64,000 nt of DNA from Siphonodentalium dalli (taxonomy: Eukaryota; Mollusca; Scaphopoda; Gadilida; Siphonodentaliidae), in the NCBI GenBank assembly GCA_032622095.1, contig CP136067.1, positions 73,496,705 through 73,560,704 on the forward strand, given 5' to 3'. The first letter of the stretch is position 1. Each line of letters begins with the position of its first letter. This document shows positions 34,348 through 46,433 of the stretch, piece by piece. The notes under the pieces are model-generated. The model made no database searches. It saw only the letters and a list, made by a program, of their open reading frames with translations, and had not been told where the DNA came from. The translations under genes and the position numbers were made by a program.

Positions 34348-34680
34348 TGTGTTTATAATGTTCATGTATCATATTATAACGTCTAATGTATACGCAGTTG
34401 TAAATAAATAAATACTTCATTATTGGTGGAACGGATTAATCGCTATAAACAGAATGACAATTGACAAGGTGAACCACTACTTATATTCCATGACTGTAAT
34501 AATCATGCTTTGTGATGCTATTTGAATATACAATTTATGAGAAAACGTATAACACTTTAAGCAAGAGCATTCTCTATTCCCAACAAATATCCACAGCATA
34601 AATTAACCTGGGCAACGCCGGGTAACCCTGCTAGTGTACAATATATTAGTAACATATGCCCAGGAGGCCGGATGCTTTTT

Positions 34681-36130
34681 AGCTCACCTGAGATGAAGTC
34701 TCTGGTGGAGCTATAGTCATCACTACTCGTCCGTCCGTCAACAATTCTTTGAACATCTTCTCCTCTGGAACCGTAAGACCGAATTGGTTCATATTTGGTG
34801 TGGATGTTCCCTAGGTGACTCTCATTCAGATTTGTTCAAATGAGGTCACTTGGTCAAATAGTTGCGAAACCAGGGCCATAACTCTATTCCTCCATAGTAA
34901 TTCTTACAACGACTTCTTGTCCAGAACCATTGGGCCGATTTAGCTAATATTTGGTATGGAGGGTCCTTGGGTGACTGATGTTCAGATTTGTTCAAATGAG
35001 GTCACTCTGTCAAATGGTTGTGAAGCCAGGGCCATAACTCTTGCCCTCCATAGTAATTCTTTAAAATGACTTCTCATGTACCATCAGGTTGAATGGGTTC
35101 ATATTTGGTATGAAGGGTCCTTTGGTGACTGTAGTTCAGATTTGTTCAAATGGGGTCATCTGGTAAAATAGGGGCCAAGCAAAGGACAGTTTTCCTCTTA
35201 ATATGCTTTCTTCACACGGACCGTCAGGGTTTATTTTCCTGATATTTAGTATGAAGGGCTCTTTGGTGTCTGGGATTCAAACTTATTCAGATGGGGTCAC
35301 CAGGTTAAATGGGGTGGGACCAGGGACATAACTGTCAGATTAATCAGTCAGGTAGTTCCAAGGTAGATGTTTTAATGAATTTTGTATTTTAATGATTTTA
35401 TTAGACACAAAAGTCTTAAGTCCCCATAGCCCCGTCATTTCTTAACGGGTTGACTTCATGTTAACAAATCTGAATCTCAGTCACTAAAGGATCCTCGATA
35501 CTATATGTAAGATAAATAGTCCAACCTCTCTTGAGAAGACATTTTAAGTATTAATACTATAGAGACATACATATAGTGTTTTTGGGTCCATGGATAATTG
35601 GGCTTTAAACATGTCTAAATGGTTTTATAAAAAGGCGCTTGTGAGATTGTAAATTTCCAACAATTGAGAAAGTTTGAGATGTCGGTTGTGAAATTCCAAC
35701 CTAAGACTTGGGAGTCTGGAGCCCGGTCGGGAGGGGACTTAGTGTAAACATATTTTATTCCAATCATAATAACATATATACATTTGACAAAGTGTTGACA
35801 ATAAAACAGAATAGGATAAATGATTGTTGGATTGGAAAAGGGATTAAACAACAACCCCAAGGGCTTTTGTTAAGTTTGCTCCCTTAAGGGAGGGGACTTG
35901 TTGAGCTGGAGGATGGGGGTGATCAGTAGTGTACAGTTGGCAATTTAAAGGTAGATATTCACTGATCTACATACATGAAGCCTCTCTAGCCACATATCCT
36001 GTTTAGATCTAATTCTTTTAAAGTGATTATGAAAAGTTCTGACTGTTGTGGTCTCCAGAGTCCCAGTCTTATCAGTCTTTGCAGTCTGGTGAGCGACCCC
36101 ACAGTCTTTGACTGTCTTGTTATAACACAT
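34681..36130 (+). repeat. H1 hairpin-headed repeat, long copy
   Basis: TTTTT, then hairpin 34681-34712 (AGCTCACCTGAGA / TCTCTGGTGGAGCT), TATAGTCATCACTACTCGTC, several body units, and near the end GAGTCCCAGTCTTATCAGTC and GACCCCACAGTCTTTGACTG. The 3' hairpin is absent. A LINE 3' tail is inserted at 35741-35887. Confidence 0.75.
35741..35887 (+). mobile_element. 5'-truncated LINE tail with 12-bp target duplication
   Basis: 147 bp matching the 3' UTR at about 26380-26525 (TTTTATTCCAATCATAATAA, GGGATTAAACAACAACCCCA). It is flanked by the direct repeat GGGAGGGGACTT (35729-35740 and 35888-35899). This is target-primed insertion of a CR1/L2-like LINE into the H1 repeat. Confidence 0.75.
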
Positions 36131-37458
36131 TTGTGATATTCATTTTTGTAATTTTTGTATTGTATGTTTATATATCACATGTCACTTTAATCAATGATCA
36201 AACACATATATACATGTAGCTAACTTAGAAACTGTTCTAAGTTTGTATATGGCAAATATTGCCCGGTTATAGCTAGGGCCTTGGAACATGGGGGACATGT
36301 CATATAGGTAGTTCTGGTCCCTTTCCCCTCAGTCAGTGCCTGCATGCATGTACATATTAGCACTGAGAAAGGTGCCCCTCTAGATGTTGTGCCCCTACTT
36401 CCAGCATGCCTGGTGGTCACCGTCATTGTGCTGAACTGTCAAATAAATAACAAAAAGTGCCCTAAAGTACTTGTTGTACATTCTAAGAATAGCCTCTGGT
36501 AACTGTACTGCTATAGTTGGCATAACAAATTTAGATAAATTGACATTTACAAATGAGGCCAACAACAGATCCCTTCATTTGCAAAATACACCCTTTTAAT
36601 GTCAATGCTAGTCTGTACACTTCAGCATTGTATTGTCCGAAATAATCATGCTAATGTGTTGCCATTATATTTCTAATTGATCTTTTCTGTCCCAGAAGAC
36701 AGCTTCCCTTTAATGGCAATATTGACTTTTACACCAGCCCATTTCTGAATGAATGAGTCACAAACATTCTACAAAATGTAGAATAGAGTTTCTCCCCTTG
36801 TACCGCAGACCAGTTTTGAACTCTGATATGAGCATTGGAATGTTGAGAGAAGTCCTCAGTTTGAGTTGTACCTAGTGTTGTACATGCTTGACTGGATTAT
36901 AGCTTATTTCATTCAGGCTGTACTGATTGTCAGTCATCCAGGTCAAACTTATCAAACTTATAGGCTTGAGGATTGGCAGGCATATCCTGAACCAGTCATC
37001 AGTCTGGTGTCTGTCAATGTGCTTGCACAAAAGTCTATCTGTGCAGACCTTGGTGTAATTCATACAGTGAATTGATTTTTGCTATGATACAGTGTATGAT
37101 ATGGAAAATTTTAATGTTCTGCATATAGTTTTCTGTGTGTGGCTTAATTTGATGGATGATGTGGTTGCACTGGGCTGTGTGTTGTGACTGAGGTTCTGCT
37201 TAACATGTGGGTTGACATTTCTCTGTTTAATATACATGTAGGAGGATCACTTCAGTGAATTCACAAGGGTGTTGTGTTTATTTTGAGATTCCCATCAATT
37301 ATTATTGACATATTGATGGGACAGATACCCATCTTGCATCTGCCCCTTGGTGCACTTGTTTATGCTGGACTGATCAGTCTAACTGATAACTGCTTCAACA
37401 TTTAGTGCAATATTTAGTACAGTTCTGTTTGTAATTAGCTGTTTTCCCAAAGTTGGAA
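36131..37458. other. Low-repeat stretch upstream of a candidate first exon
   Basis: No hairpin-headed repeat, TIR pair or array was recognised in this stretch, which is unusual for the window. CCCATCAATTATTATTGACA with ATATTGATGGG at 37290-37320 forms a small hairpin. It would hold the promoter and 5' UTR if the ATG exon at 37459 is real. Confidence 0.4.
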
Positions 37459-37471
37459 ATGGCTGCTAAAG
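37459..37471 (+). CDS. Candidate alternative first coding exon (M-A-A-K)
   Basis: ATG GCT GCT AAA G is followed immediately by GTGAGT (37472). The ATG has G at -3 and G at +4. The donor is phase 1, exactly what the exon at 59224 needs; G plus GC gives Gly and the product would start MAAKG-SDPSLL. No transcript evidence is available, and a 13-base match of this kind can arise by chance. The low-repeat upstream region and the phase match are the only support. Confidence 0.35.
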
Positions 37472-38160
37472 GTGAGTAAATAATTGTACTTGGAAAATGT
37501 GAGTGCATGTTGTTTTGGTTATATGATCTTTTGGGGGAATGGGGGGGGCATGCAGATCGAGGCTCCATTACCCTCGCCCTTGGCTGATGCCCGTATTTTC
37601 CTCTTGATAAGTTGCCTTCCGAAGGTTATGCATTCTTTGCCCTAGCTTTCACAAATTCTTTTGAAATGATGATTTCCATGACGCTGATAATGGCGATGAT
37701 GATGGCGGCAATTACAATTGATGATAATGATGATTTAATTAATTAAGTGAAGAAACTGTGTCGATTGGAAGGTCATTGTATATTTTCTGGATACATGTAT
37801 TTTCTTCCAACATTGTTCACAATCATGTGATTGGTGTATGGGTTAGATACCTCCGGATTTGATGTAAACAAATACATTCGGTATCTGTGTGGTTCAATAT
37901 TTCCAAAAAATATATTACAATATGCGTTCTATTTCTATCAAACAACACAACACTGAGGTTCTCCAAATGCCAGGCATTATTAATTTAGATAATTGCGATG
38001 TTAAATTAAAATATTTGTTGCATTACACCTGATTCTGACAATTGTCACTATATTTTGGTGTTAATTCACATGTCTCTGGCCAGAACATTGCTTGCCTAGT
38101 TTATATTTTCATGATTTTTTGTCACAAAAATTTGACCTGATTTTTCCGAAGATGATTTTT
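37472..38160. other. Intron, no feature recognised
   Basis: Contains a GATGATGATGG-type imperfect trinucleotide stretch at about 37690-37735. Nothing else is supportable. Confidence 0.4.
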
Positions 38161-38350
38161 AGCTCAACTTGACTAAGTCAAGTTTGAGCTATTGCCATGT
38201 CGGTATATCGATTGTCGGTAACTCAAATACCCCACATAAGTCGAAGCCATTACCTGGTCTATTTGATCGGACATAAAGATTTTTGAAATTCGTCACTAAA
38301 TGTGGTGATGGTATATATGCTCAGATATTGCAAGAAGTATTTAAATATAC
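38161..38350 (+). repeat. H2 5' hairpin copy
   Basis: TTTTT is followed by AGCTCAACTTGAC-TAA-GTCAAGTTTGAGCT (hairpin 38161-38190, one bulged T), then TATTGCCATG. It is the cleanest H2 5' end in the window; the body is short and degraded. Confidence 0.75.
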
Positions 38351-38594
38351 AACGTGGTTTCCGATTGGTCGTGAATTCAGTTGTTAATCTGATTGCTTAA
38401 AATGAGTATGTTACTATAAATAGAAAAAAATGATCAGTATATAAATAAGGAGATCATACTGTATGTCATACCTGTATTTGAGGCAATCAAGTTGAGATAA
38501 ATAAAATTTCCACATATAGAAACTGTATCTGTATAAAAATGCTATTATAACCAATGAATGTTCCTAGAGTTTAAATGTTCAAATAGATTGTTAA

Positions 38595-39326
38595 CCCTTT
38601 GAACCCTGACGTCCTGAACATTATATGGCCCCAACCCGAGGCACCTGACGTTATATACAGTGTTCCGATGATGTAACTCATAATGCTCTTAACTGGGACA
38701 TATATATGTATACATGCTCAACTATACGGCAATCAACTACGCTATTACTGAACTAATTTGCGATGCAATATGTCGCAAGATAGTTCAACGAGACAGTCTA
38801 TTCCACGTTCAATATACATGTAGATTATATTGCCGCTTCCTTTGGTCGCACTATATATTTATAACGAAATTCTTATCCTTTGCCTACAATAAAAGGCATT
38901 TCTCAAATGCACCTGTTTGCATGCACCATTGGAAATAGACCCCCTTGTTTCCAATTTAGCTGCTAAAGTCAGAGGTATGAACATGATTGTGACCCATTCG
39001 CGCAAAGTAGAAGCACAATTCTAGTTAATTTGGGCTTTGATCGCGAAATGTCTAACGAAATACTTCTATTTTTCCGACGATAAAAAGCTATTTTTTTCTC
39101 TCAAAATAGTCCTCTTCGCATAAGCGAAGAAACAGACCCTCTATCATCAGTTTGTCTATCAAAGTCACGTGGGTAAACATGTTACGCGTGTGTGCAAAGT
39201 AGAAGTACAACTCTAGTTGATGTGCTGTATGTGCTGTAATTTCGTGTCAAATATCGTCTGATTTCCGGACCGGGATATAGGAATATAAGGATTGGACCGG
39301 TATTCCGGTCTCTCGGGTTCAAAGGG
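38595..39326. mobile_element. piggyBac-like non-autonomous element
   Basis: Terminal inverted repeats CCCTTTGAACCC / GGGTTCAAAGGG are flanked on both sides by TTAA (38591-38594, 39327-39330). TTAA target plus CCC..GGG ends is the piggyBac signature. The 732-bp interior has no transposase frame. It has two related segments, GCGCAAAGTAGAAGCACAAT near 39000 and GTGCAAAGTAGAAGTACAAC near 39194. Confidence 0.75.
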
Positions 39327-39330
39327 TTAA

Positions 39331-41033
39331 ACAGATCCAAGTTCAAACTTCTTCTGATATGTATGTTTGGAGAAATATTTTAAAGATCCTCTGACATATG
39401 TATTTTTTGAGAATTAAAATCCCCCAATGAATGAGCACTAGCCCCCAGTATCTGTTAGCTGTCATTTGCCACCAGAGATATATTTATTTGGCCTTCCCAG
39501 CAGGCATTGTCCCAGTGTTTAGTACAAGCCATTACACCATTACACGACTCAACATCTATAGAAATTCATGTCAAATTATTTGGCAAAGAAAGGGTAGTAC
39601 CACATGCTAGCTTTAATAAGTGCATTGTATCAGTATAGTTGTGCTTTATCTTTTGTATCTTGGCATGCCTTTATTTGTGAAGTATGTAAAGGTCTTCCTC
39701 TGGGCTGCGAGATCACCAAGATTGACGAGAGTTTTCTTTAATCTTTAATAAAATATGTGTCGATCACGACCACACAGGCCTCAGGCTAGGGGTTCAGAAC
39801 AGGGAGACTTCAAGTCTCCCTCCAGGAAATTTAGGGAGACTTCAGGAAATTTAGGGAGACTTCAGGGAGAAATATTCAAAATTTGCTTTATTTATGACAT
39901 TAATAAATAAGATAAAACAACAAGATAAAACATATTTTGCAAGTTACAACACAAGTATAGCACCTGCATAGATCGATAATCTGAAATTTTAACTAAATTT
40001 ATAACTTTAATTTTTTTTAAACTGTTGTCAGTGTTGACTTTATCTGAAGAAATTATTAATATTGACTTCATAACTTTTAATATCTGAATTGTTATTATAA
40101 ATTTTTATTTTTTGGAAATGGCTTTTGGCCACTGCTGTAATGTGGGTCTGTTAAAATAAACAATAAGGACTAATTAAGGAGGTGTAAAAGCTTTTAATTT
40201 TGTTTCGAACGAGTTTATTGTTGAGTAGCATCATCAGGACCCTATGCCATCAGTGATGTCTGATGATAAATCCGATTAAAGCAATAAACTTGACAAGTTT
40301 GATAGCTGTGTCAGAAAAAGGTGTTGATTACTAGTAATGTGTTCTTAACAGAGACCAGTTGAGCTTATAATATACACCAGCAGGTTAATTAAATACCTGC
40401 ATTGTACCAAAGTAGGCCAACATGCAATTAATTTGAAACCGTTGACAGACGTATATTGCGCACGTGGCCTGAGCGATAGATTGACAACAATATTATTGTA
40501 ATTTGCAAACACATAGTTTTGACACAAATTAATCCTTTTAAATGAGTTTGGATAGTAATAGTTTATTATGTAGATGTTTTATTTAACTAAGAACATTAAA
40601 AGTACTTCCAATGCACATTCAAACATCTGTGTTTAATAAAGCAAACATGTGTTCTTGTTTGTAAACATAATAAATATCCAATTCCAAAAAGTAAAAAAGT
40701 TGGATTGGGAAACGGAGTCCGACACAAAATACTTTTGTAAAATTGAAAATTGATAGATATGTTTTAGTTTAAATTCAAAGACAGTATTAGTTGTTCACAT
40801 TGGCTACTGCATGAGTGGTGGTGACCATGTATGGCTATACAATTTGCGGTTACAAAATGACCGACGGAACAAAGTAAGGTCTAAATTCCAGTCTCCTTAA
40901 AACGAACCAGTAGCTCATCATAAACTTCGTTGGTCAGAACAATTTGCCATTTCCAAAAGCACACAACCTGATTAGAATATGTGGATAGGGTACACCATGT
41001 ATAATTGATAAATAAAATGCCTCGACAGTTAAG
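39331..41033. other. Intron, mostly unassigned; short tandem and PLE-like motif
   Basis: At 39802-39868 the word AGGGAGACTTCAGG recurs with AAATTT spacers. On the minus strand at about 40205-40245, GGTCCTGATGATGCTACTCA precedes TCGTTCGAAAC, similar to the Penelope-like motif at 11231-11345. No gene found. Confidence 0.35.
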
Positions 41034-41190
41034 TCGATCTAGATATATTTTTTTTTTTGGCAAAACGAGTCAGATTTTCACCGGTAAAATTACCGTAAAT
41101 CCTAAGCTAGTTTTGTTAAATTTTGAAGTCGCCAGCCCAAGGGCGAGAATTTCGCCCGAGTCGCCTCCTAGCTTGGTCGGACCACATTGT
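41034..41190 (+). repeat. Dispersed repeat paired with 52115-52280
   Basis: Shares ATATATT..TTTTGGCAAAACGAGTCA, ACCGGTAAA, AAGTCGCC and CCTCCTAGCTTGG with 52115-52280, in which CCTTCTAGCTTGG ends the match. It may be one end of an unclassified transposon; the other end is not identified. Confidence 0.5.
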
Positions 41191-41798
41191 CACTGTACAA
41201 AATGCAATATGACAAATATCCTAGAAATAAGAAATGCACAAATATACTGACAATAATAAGATTTGGACAGAAAACTATACTTACCTCAAAAACGCTATAT
41301 AGAATTACCCTCCTTGACGTTTTTTCAACTCACCCAGTTCCGAGTTGTGATTTTATAAACCAGTAAACGGTTATAAACTGGCAACCCACTTCAGAGGTCT
41401 TGAGGCACTGAAAGCCCCAAGAAACATGATCAATGGGAGGTGGTTCTGAATGTTTGATATATTTCTATTGATCTGCTTAGAAATAAACATTAACCAAGGA
41501 TTTCATAGATACATGCTGTACATGGGCTCTTCCTCATATTTCTTATCTTGGTGTACTTTTGCACATTCTTCACCTGTATTGATTGATTAATTGATTTAAA
41601 AAAAATTATTAACCCTTCACACCCACCCCATAGACACATGCTATCAATATTACTAGTATATTAAAATATTGGCTGCTAGCCAATATGAATTATCTGTGCA
41701 ATGAGTATACACAAGCAGATTAATCTACATGGCTTGTTTCAACTATGCATACAAATATTAAATCAACTCTTCCCCTTTGAAGCAGGTTCATTAATTAA

Positions 41799-42013
41799 CT
41801 CTTTCAGTGCCAGGGGCCGATGAGATCAGCCCTATTATTTTTGGGTATGCTTAAGCATGCTATAGCGAATTTAAAAACAAACTGGATAAGTCCTTAGGAC
41901 CATGTAAAAACTCAAAACTATCACCAAGTATTCATAGTAATAATTTTGATGCCCATGAAAAACGTAAGATTCCCTGGCATTAAACCTACAAAATAAGCCT
42001 GGCACTGAAAGAG
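41799..42013. mobile_element. TTAA-flanked MITE
   Basis: A perfect 16-bp inverted repeat CTCTTTCAGTGCCAGG / CCTGGCACTGAAAGAG, 215 bp apart end to end, is flanked by TTAA on both sides (41795-41798, 42014-42017). It probably belongs to a piggyBac-type family different from the one at 38595. Non-coding. Confidence 0.75.
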
Positions 42014-42017
42014 TTAA

Positions 42018-43818
42018 TGAACAGGTTCATTAATTGATGAACACTCAATAAGACACCTATTGAATATTCTTATAGATTTTAGGCAATGCCCTGTTTTGAA
42101 AATCCCTCAAGTGCCTGTACTTTTAATGTCAATAAATGAATAAGATTCAAACCTTGTGTTTAGACAAGGGATGTATCATATTTGTAGCAGTATAGTTGAC
42201 ATCTTTTGTAAACACAGGGTATTCCACATGTATGGCATTGATAATTCACTTCATTCACCATTAGAAGATTAGTAAAAGAATTTGTGAACAATTGCCTTGA
42301 AAATTTGACTTAATCTACTCCACTAATATTAATTAACCATATGAACCAATTTTAAAGAGTCTATACAAGTTGCACAACAGTCTTTAACTTTTCAAAAGAC
42401 GTAAAATAGTTTGTTCTGGGGGGTTCTGAATTCACAATGAAATGTGTTGACTTGGCTTAATGTGATGTGAAACACCCTGGTAGGGTGATCAAATAGAAAT
42501 GGAGAATAATCTTGTTCAAGGTAGTTATTTAAAAAATATATTATATCTAAATTGACAACACACACCATCATTATTATATATTAATTCAATGCAGTGACTC
42601 TTGATGGCGAAAACCTTTTTGTTATTTTGTCGCCAATATATGCATCCTGAATCGATTAGTAAATGTTTAAAATTGAACGTGTTTCAGACTATATTTTCCA
42701 TGGAGTGTTACGGTCGATTTGTTTCATATTTTCATCGATGTTAGTAGAATGTTATATTCCTCCAGTTTGCGTAGCGCCTGAATACTAACTTTTCAGTTTC
42801 ACGCACCTGAGCAAGTACATAATATGTCTTTAATGTGTTGACATTTGTAGACTGGTCTTGCAGATATATGGCACACAGTGTAACATTTTACCTCTATGCA
42901 TGTACATATTGCAGTTAGTGAAGTAGTAAACATATTATACTAGTATTAAACAATGGGGCTTGAGCAACAGAGATCCGCATTCGAAAATAGTTCTCTGTTG
43001 CGCTTCCGGTTAACACAAGTTGTTTTCATGTGAAAATAGAGAAGAACCCTACACGATTACATAGAGAGTAATCAATTGGTTCCGAGAATTAAGTTAAATA
43101 ATTCACGAAAAGCGAGAGACGTCGGCAAGAAACGAGTGGGCGTTAGATCAGTATAAAGTGACATAACGTCAATGACATCATGATAAATTACATAATTTAC
43201 TAGTGACATTACCACTTTTAATTAACGGTGTTTTCAATGGAAATCGCACATAGGACAGCATAGGAGTGTAATAAATTGATATAATATATTATATGCATTT
43301 TGATACATTCTTGACCCAGAATAATCCCCGTTTAGCCCGATGGCAGAACAGGATCCATTCGAAGTGTATTTTCAGTGGAAAATTCTTGAGTGTTTACAAG
43401 TAACTATAGAATATATTTGTAAGTGAAAAATGAATGATCTACAATCAATATCCACCTGTTAACAATCCCCATTAGTTTTTGTGTATGTTGCTTTCTGTAA
43501 ATAGCATTGGGAGGCAATTAAAAGAGACAACAAACTGCTCATTACACACGTGGTGTGCTCTCGATAAATAATATGCCAGTTTGTAATTGGTTTACATTAC
43601 AATTGTTCCTGTTTTCAGTGCGGTTTTGAATGTTTTCGAAACACGCAACTCCCATTTGCAGCATGCATTAGTTATAATTTTTTTTAGCAAAGGCGTGATA
43701 AGGAACCCAGTTTTATAGGGGTCTGTTTCGTTGTGATTTTTTGTGTATTGTTCATTCAAATTTGATCCATCAATTAGATCATGACACACTATGCCTGGTG
43801 GCTTTGTCACTGGTTTTG
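42018..43818. other. Intron, no gene recognised
   Basis: AT-rich. A small inverted pair CAACAGAGA / TCTCTGTTG at 42966-42999 is present. The 83-aa minus frame at 43592-43843 has no support. Confidence 0.4.
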
Positions 43819-45707
43819 ATCTCACCTGAGTTATAGTCATCACTCCTCGCCCGTCGTCTGTCCATCAGTCCATCAATCCGTCCGTCTAGCCATCCATCCG
43901 TCATCAACATATACAGAACACAACGCACATCTTAATCGAGAATCTTTTATCTTTGGTGTGGAGGATCCTTGGGTGATTGGGGTTCAGATTTATAAAAATT
44001 GGGTAACTGAGTCAAATATGGGCAGATCCAGGGACATATCTCTTAAAAAACAAAATGATAGACCATTTATCAAGCGAAGGGGGCTCCCAGTTTTAATATT
44101 TACCCTATATTTAATATTTTATTTTATAAACAAAGTTGATTTAAAGTGTAATTAAGCTAGCTTACATGATTGGTATGGTTGTTTAAAACCTTTCATATCT
44201 TTTGTCTGTTTTATCCTACTATTTTAACATTTAAATGTGGCTATGAACTACCTGTAGAATTAAGTTCCTGATAACATACACTTTTCAGATTAAAAAAAAT
44301 CTTCTCATGTATGTTTATATAATACAATTTTTTGTCTTCCAACACAAGTACTGACTGTTGTAGTCTTCAGTGAGAGTCCCAGTCTTCTCAGTCTTTACAG
44401 TCAGGTGAGCTACCCCAGTCATTGACTGTCTTGTTATGTGTACAATCATCAGTCTTCCATCCGTCTGTCTGTCTGTAGACACTTGCTATCTGACATGATT
44501 ACTAAATTTTTATCGGATTGTGTTCAAATTTTATGTCCATGTCCAGGTATTTTTTTGTCCGATTGTGTTCATATTTTATATGCAGGTTTATGATGATTGG
44601 GTCATCAGTTTAGAAATAATTAACCCTTTCACACACATGGCGTCCGATTCAATAAGACCAATACTTTTCTTCTGACTAACCTCATATTTCTTACCTGGGT
44701 TTTCCTTTATAGCATGCGCTTCATCTGTATGAATTTTGGTTTTGCTTAATCAACGCTTTAATATACTCTTAACCAGGGTTATTAATGAACACTCTATTTG
44801 AAAGTTTTATACCATTAATTAGGTGTGATGTTCTGTTTTGTAAATATGAAGATTTTATTGCAATAGTCGCATGTAATATAATGATATCAATAAATTAACA
44901 TGTGAATGAGAGTATGGTACATTAATTATACATAACGGTATAAGTCCAGAGCCACTTTAAAATCTATATGGTGGAGTGATGGACAACTCTATTAGAAATT
45001 TAATGATAGAATTCTCTCTTGATATCATTTGACATGAAAATCATGAAGATGGAGGAAGACAAAGAACATTGGGGATAATTTGTTTATCTGTTAAGTTTTG
45101 AAAATGGCCATCCAGGAGATTTTTGCGGGAGGTACATGTATGCCCAAATATGCTCATGAGTGGCATATTAAAAAAACATTTAATTGATTTTCATCTTTTT
45201 ATATAATGATGAAGATTATGTAATAATGCCCATACACATGCCATCAAATGGTGTTTATGTTTCATGGCAAAGTTTATTATGACCACACCCCTAACCTGTA
45301 TTGTTGGTGTCATTTGGTTAATTTGCCTCAAATTATTAAATCCATACACACACATTAACCCCATTCGAAGACACATACTATTCAATCTGATAAGTCAAAT
45401 ATTTTTCACCCGATCACTCTCATAATTCACATCCTAATTAATCATGCACACTCTTAATAACCTGTATAGACCTTTGTATTGATTTATCTGTTTTAACCCT
45501 ACCTATAACCATAACATGAACATTCTATCCAAAGTAATACTTTATCTGATCAGTCTCATTTTATACACATACTAGAAAATGATGGAAACCCCATAATATA
45601 TAATTCCAATCATCTCCATGTGATGTGTACAGGTGTATATTTGGTCCAGATCGAGTTGGTATGGTTGAAGGTATGGGTTCAACATCTGCCGATCATGATC
45701 GGCCTCT
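43819..45707 (+). repeat. H1 repeat, longest copy with 3' hairpin
   Basis: Starts TCTCACCTGAGTTATAGTCA (right hairpin arm lost), then CACTCCTCGCCCGTCG. It continues through GAGAGTCCCAGTCTTCTCAG, CAGTCATTGACTGTCTTG and ATAATTCCAATCATC, and ends in hairpin CCGATCATGATCGG (45689-45702) plus CCTCT. Length about 1.9 kb suggests the full size of H1. Inside are H3-like CTGTCTGTCTGTAGACAC words, so H1 and H3 share body parts. Confidence 0.6.
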
Positions 45708-46425
45708 GCTTTTTTTTGTGGTAGAAATTTTATAGCTGCACGATGGTGCAATACAGGCCAGTACATACACAAAAAATATCTAGCCCAAAAGAACCAACTA
45801 GTTTGACAGTATATATTTAAAGCTTGTTCGTGTAAATTAAAGATCATTGATTTGATATTTATCCAGTGTATATATAGAACTAATTGAGTGATTCAATTTG
45901 CAATTTTATAGTTAAAGTGGTAAATATAACAACCAAGTTCCCATCCTATGTAAAACTGTTTAGAAACAAAGTCTTCAGCTGGTTCGAAATAATAGGTTCA
46001 AAAATGAAAGAAATTTATATGTCCGATATTCCAAAGTCCACAGGGTTGATGGCGAAATACACTGACTTGAATTGTCTCTTTCCTTGTTTATCTGCTCTCT
46101 GGTGGTGTATAATAGAGCCATCTCCAGGTCTGGATGACATTCCCAGAGATGATGGAGTGCAACCTGTGCATCATTCTGCCTCTCTTTTATACAGTGGTAG
46201 CATCTACTAGTAAATGTCTACAAGAAGAAAATATCTGCATCAGTTGGTGTAATACTACAAAAACTATTCAATTGCGGTCAGGGACTTTAATAGTGGAATA
46301 AGCTATAATAATGTCATAAAAGTATGTGGGAATCAAACTTCTGATTCCTGTATTACCAGAGTCTGTTTTAAAATGTGCACTGGAGCGGTTGTGTTTTGTG
46401 GGTGTACGAACTTGCACTTATGAAG
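45708..46425. other. Intron, no gene supported
   Basis: A 108-aa + frame at 45884 covers 46020-46200, but it has no domain and its boundaries are not splice sites. Unassigned. Confidence 0.35.
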
Positions 46426-46433
46426 ATGAGCAC

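Larger units (their letters stand above)
30490..34634 (+). mobile_element. Helitron (non-autonomous or decayed)
   Basis: The 5' end is TC in TCTATATTTGCGACTGTCTG (start at 30490 or 30496) preceded by A/T-rich DNA. The 3' end has a hairpin ACCTGG-GCAACG-CCGGGT (34608-34625) followed after a few bases by CTAG at 34631-34634 and a T. TC start, 3' hairpin and CTRR before T are the structural signature of Helitrons, which insert between A and T without target duplication. The interior contains a ~140-bp tandem array, a second copy of the 5' region, a nested H3 element and two small ORFs. No Rep HUH motif or helicase was recognised, so it is probably non-autonomous. Confidence 0.7.

Noticed and set aside
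39780-41190. hAT transposon bounded by CAGGCTAGGGG and CCTCCTAGCTTG
   Set aside because: The ends match at only about 9 of 11 positions and the 8-bp flanks do not agree.
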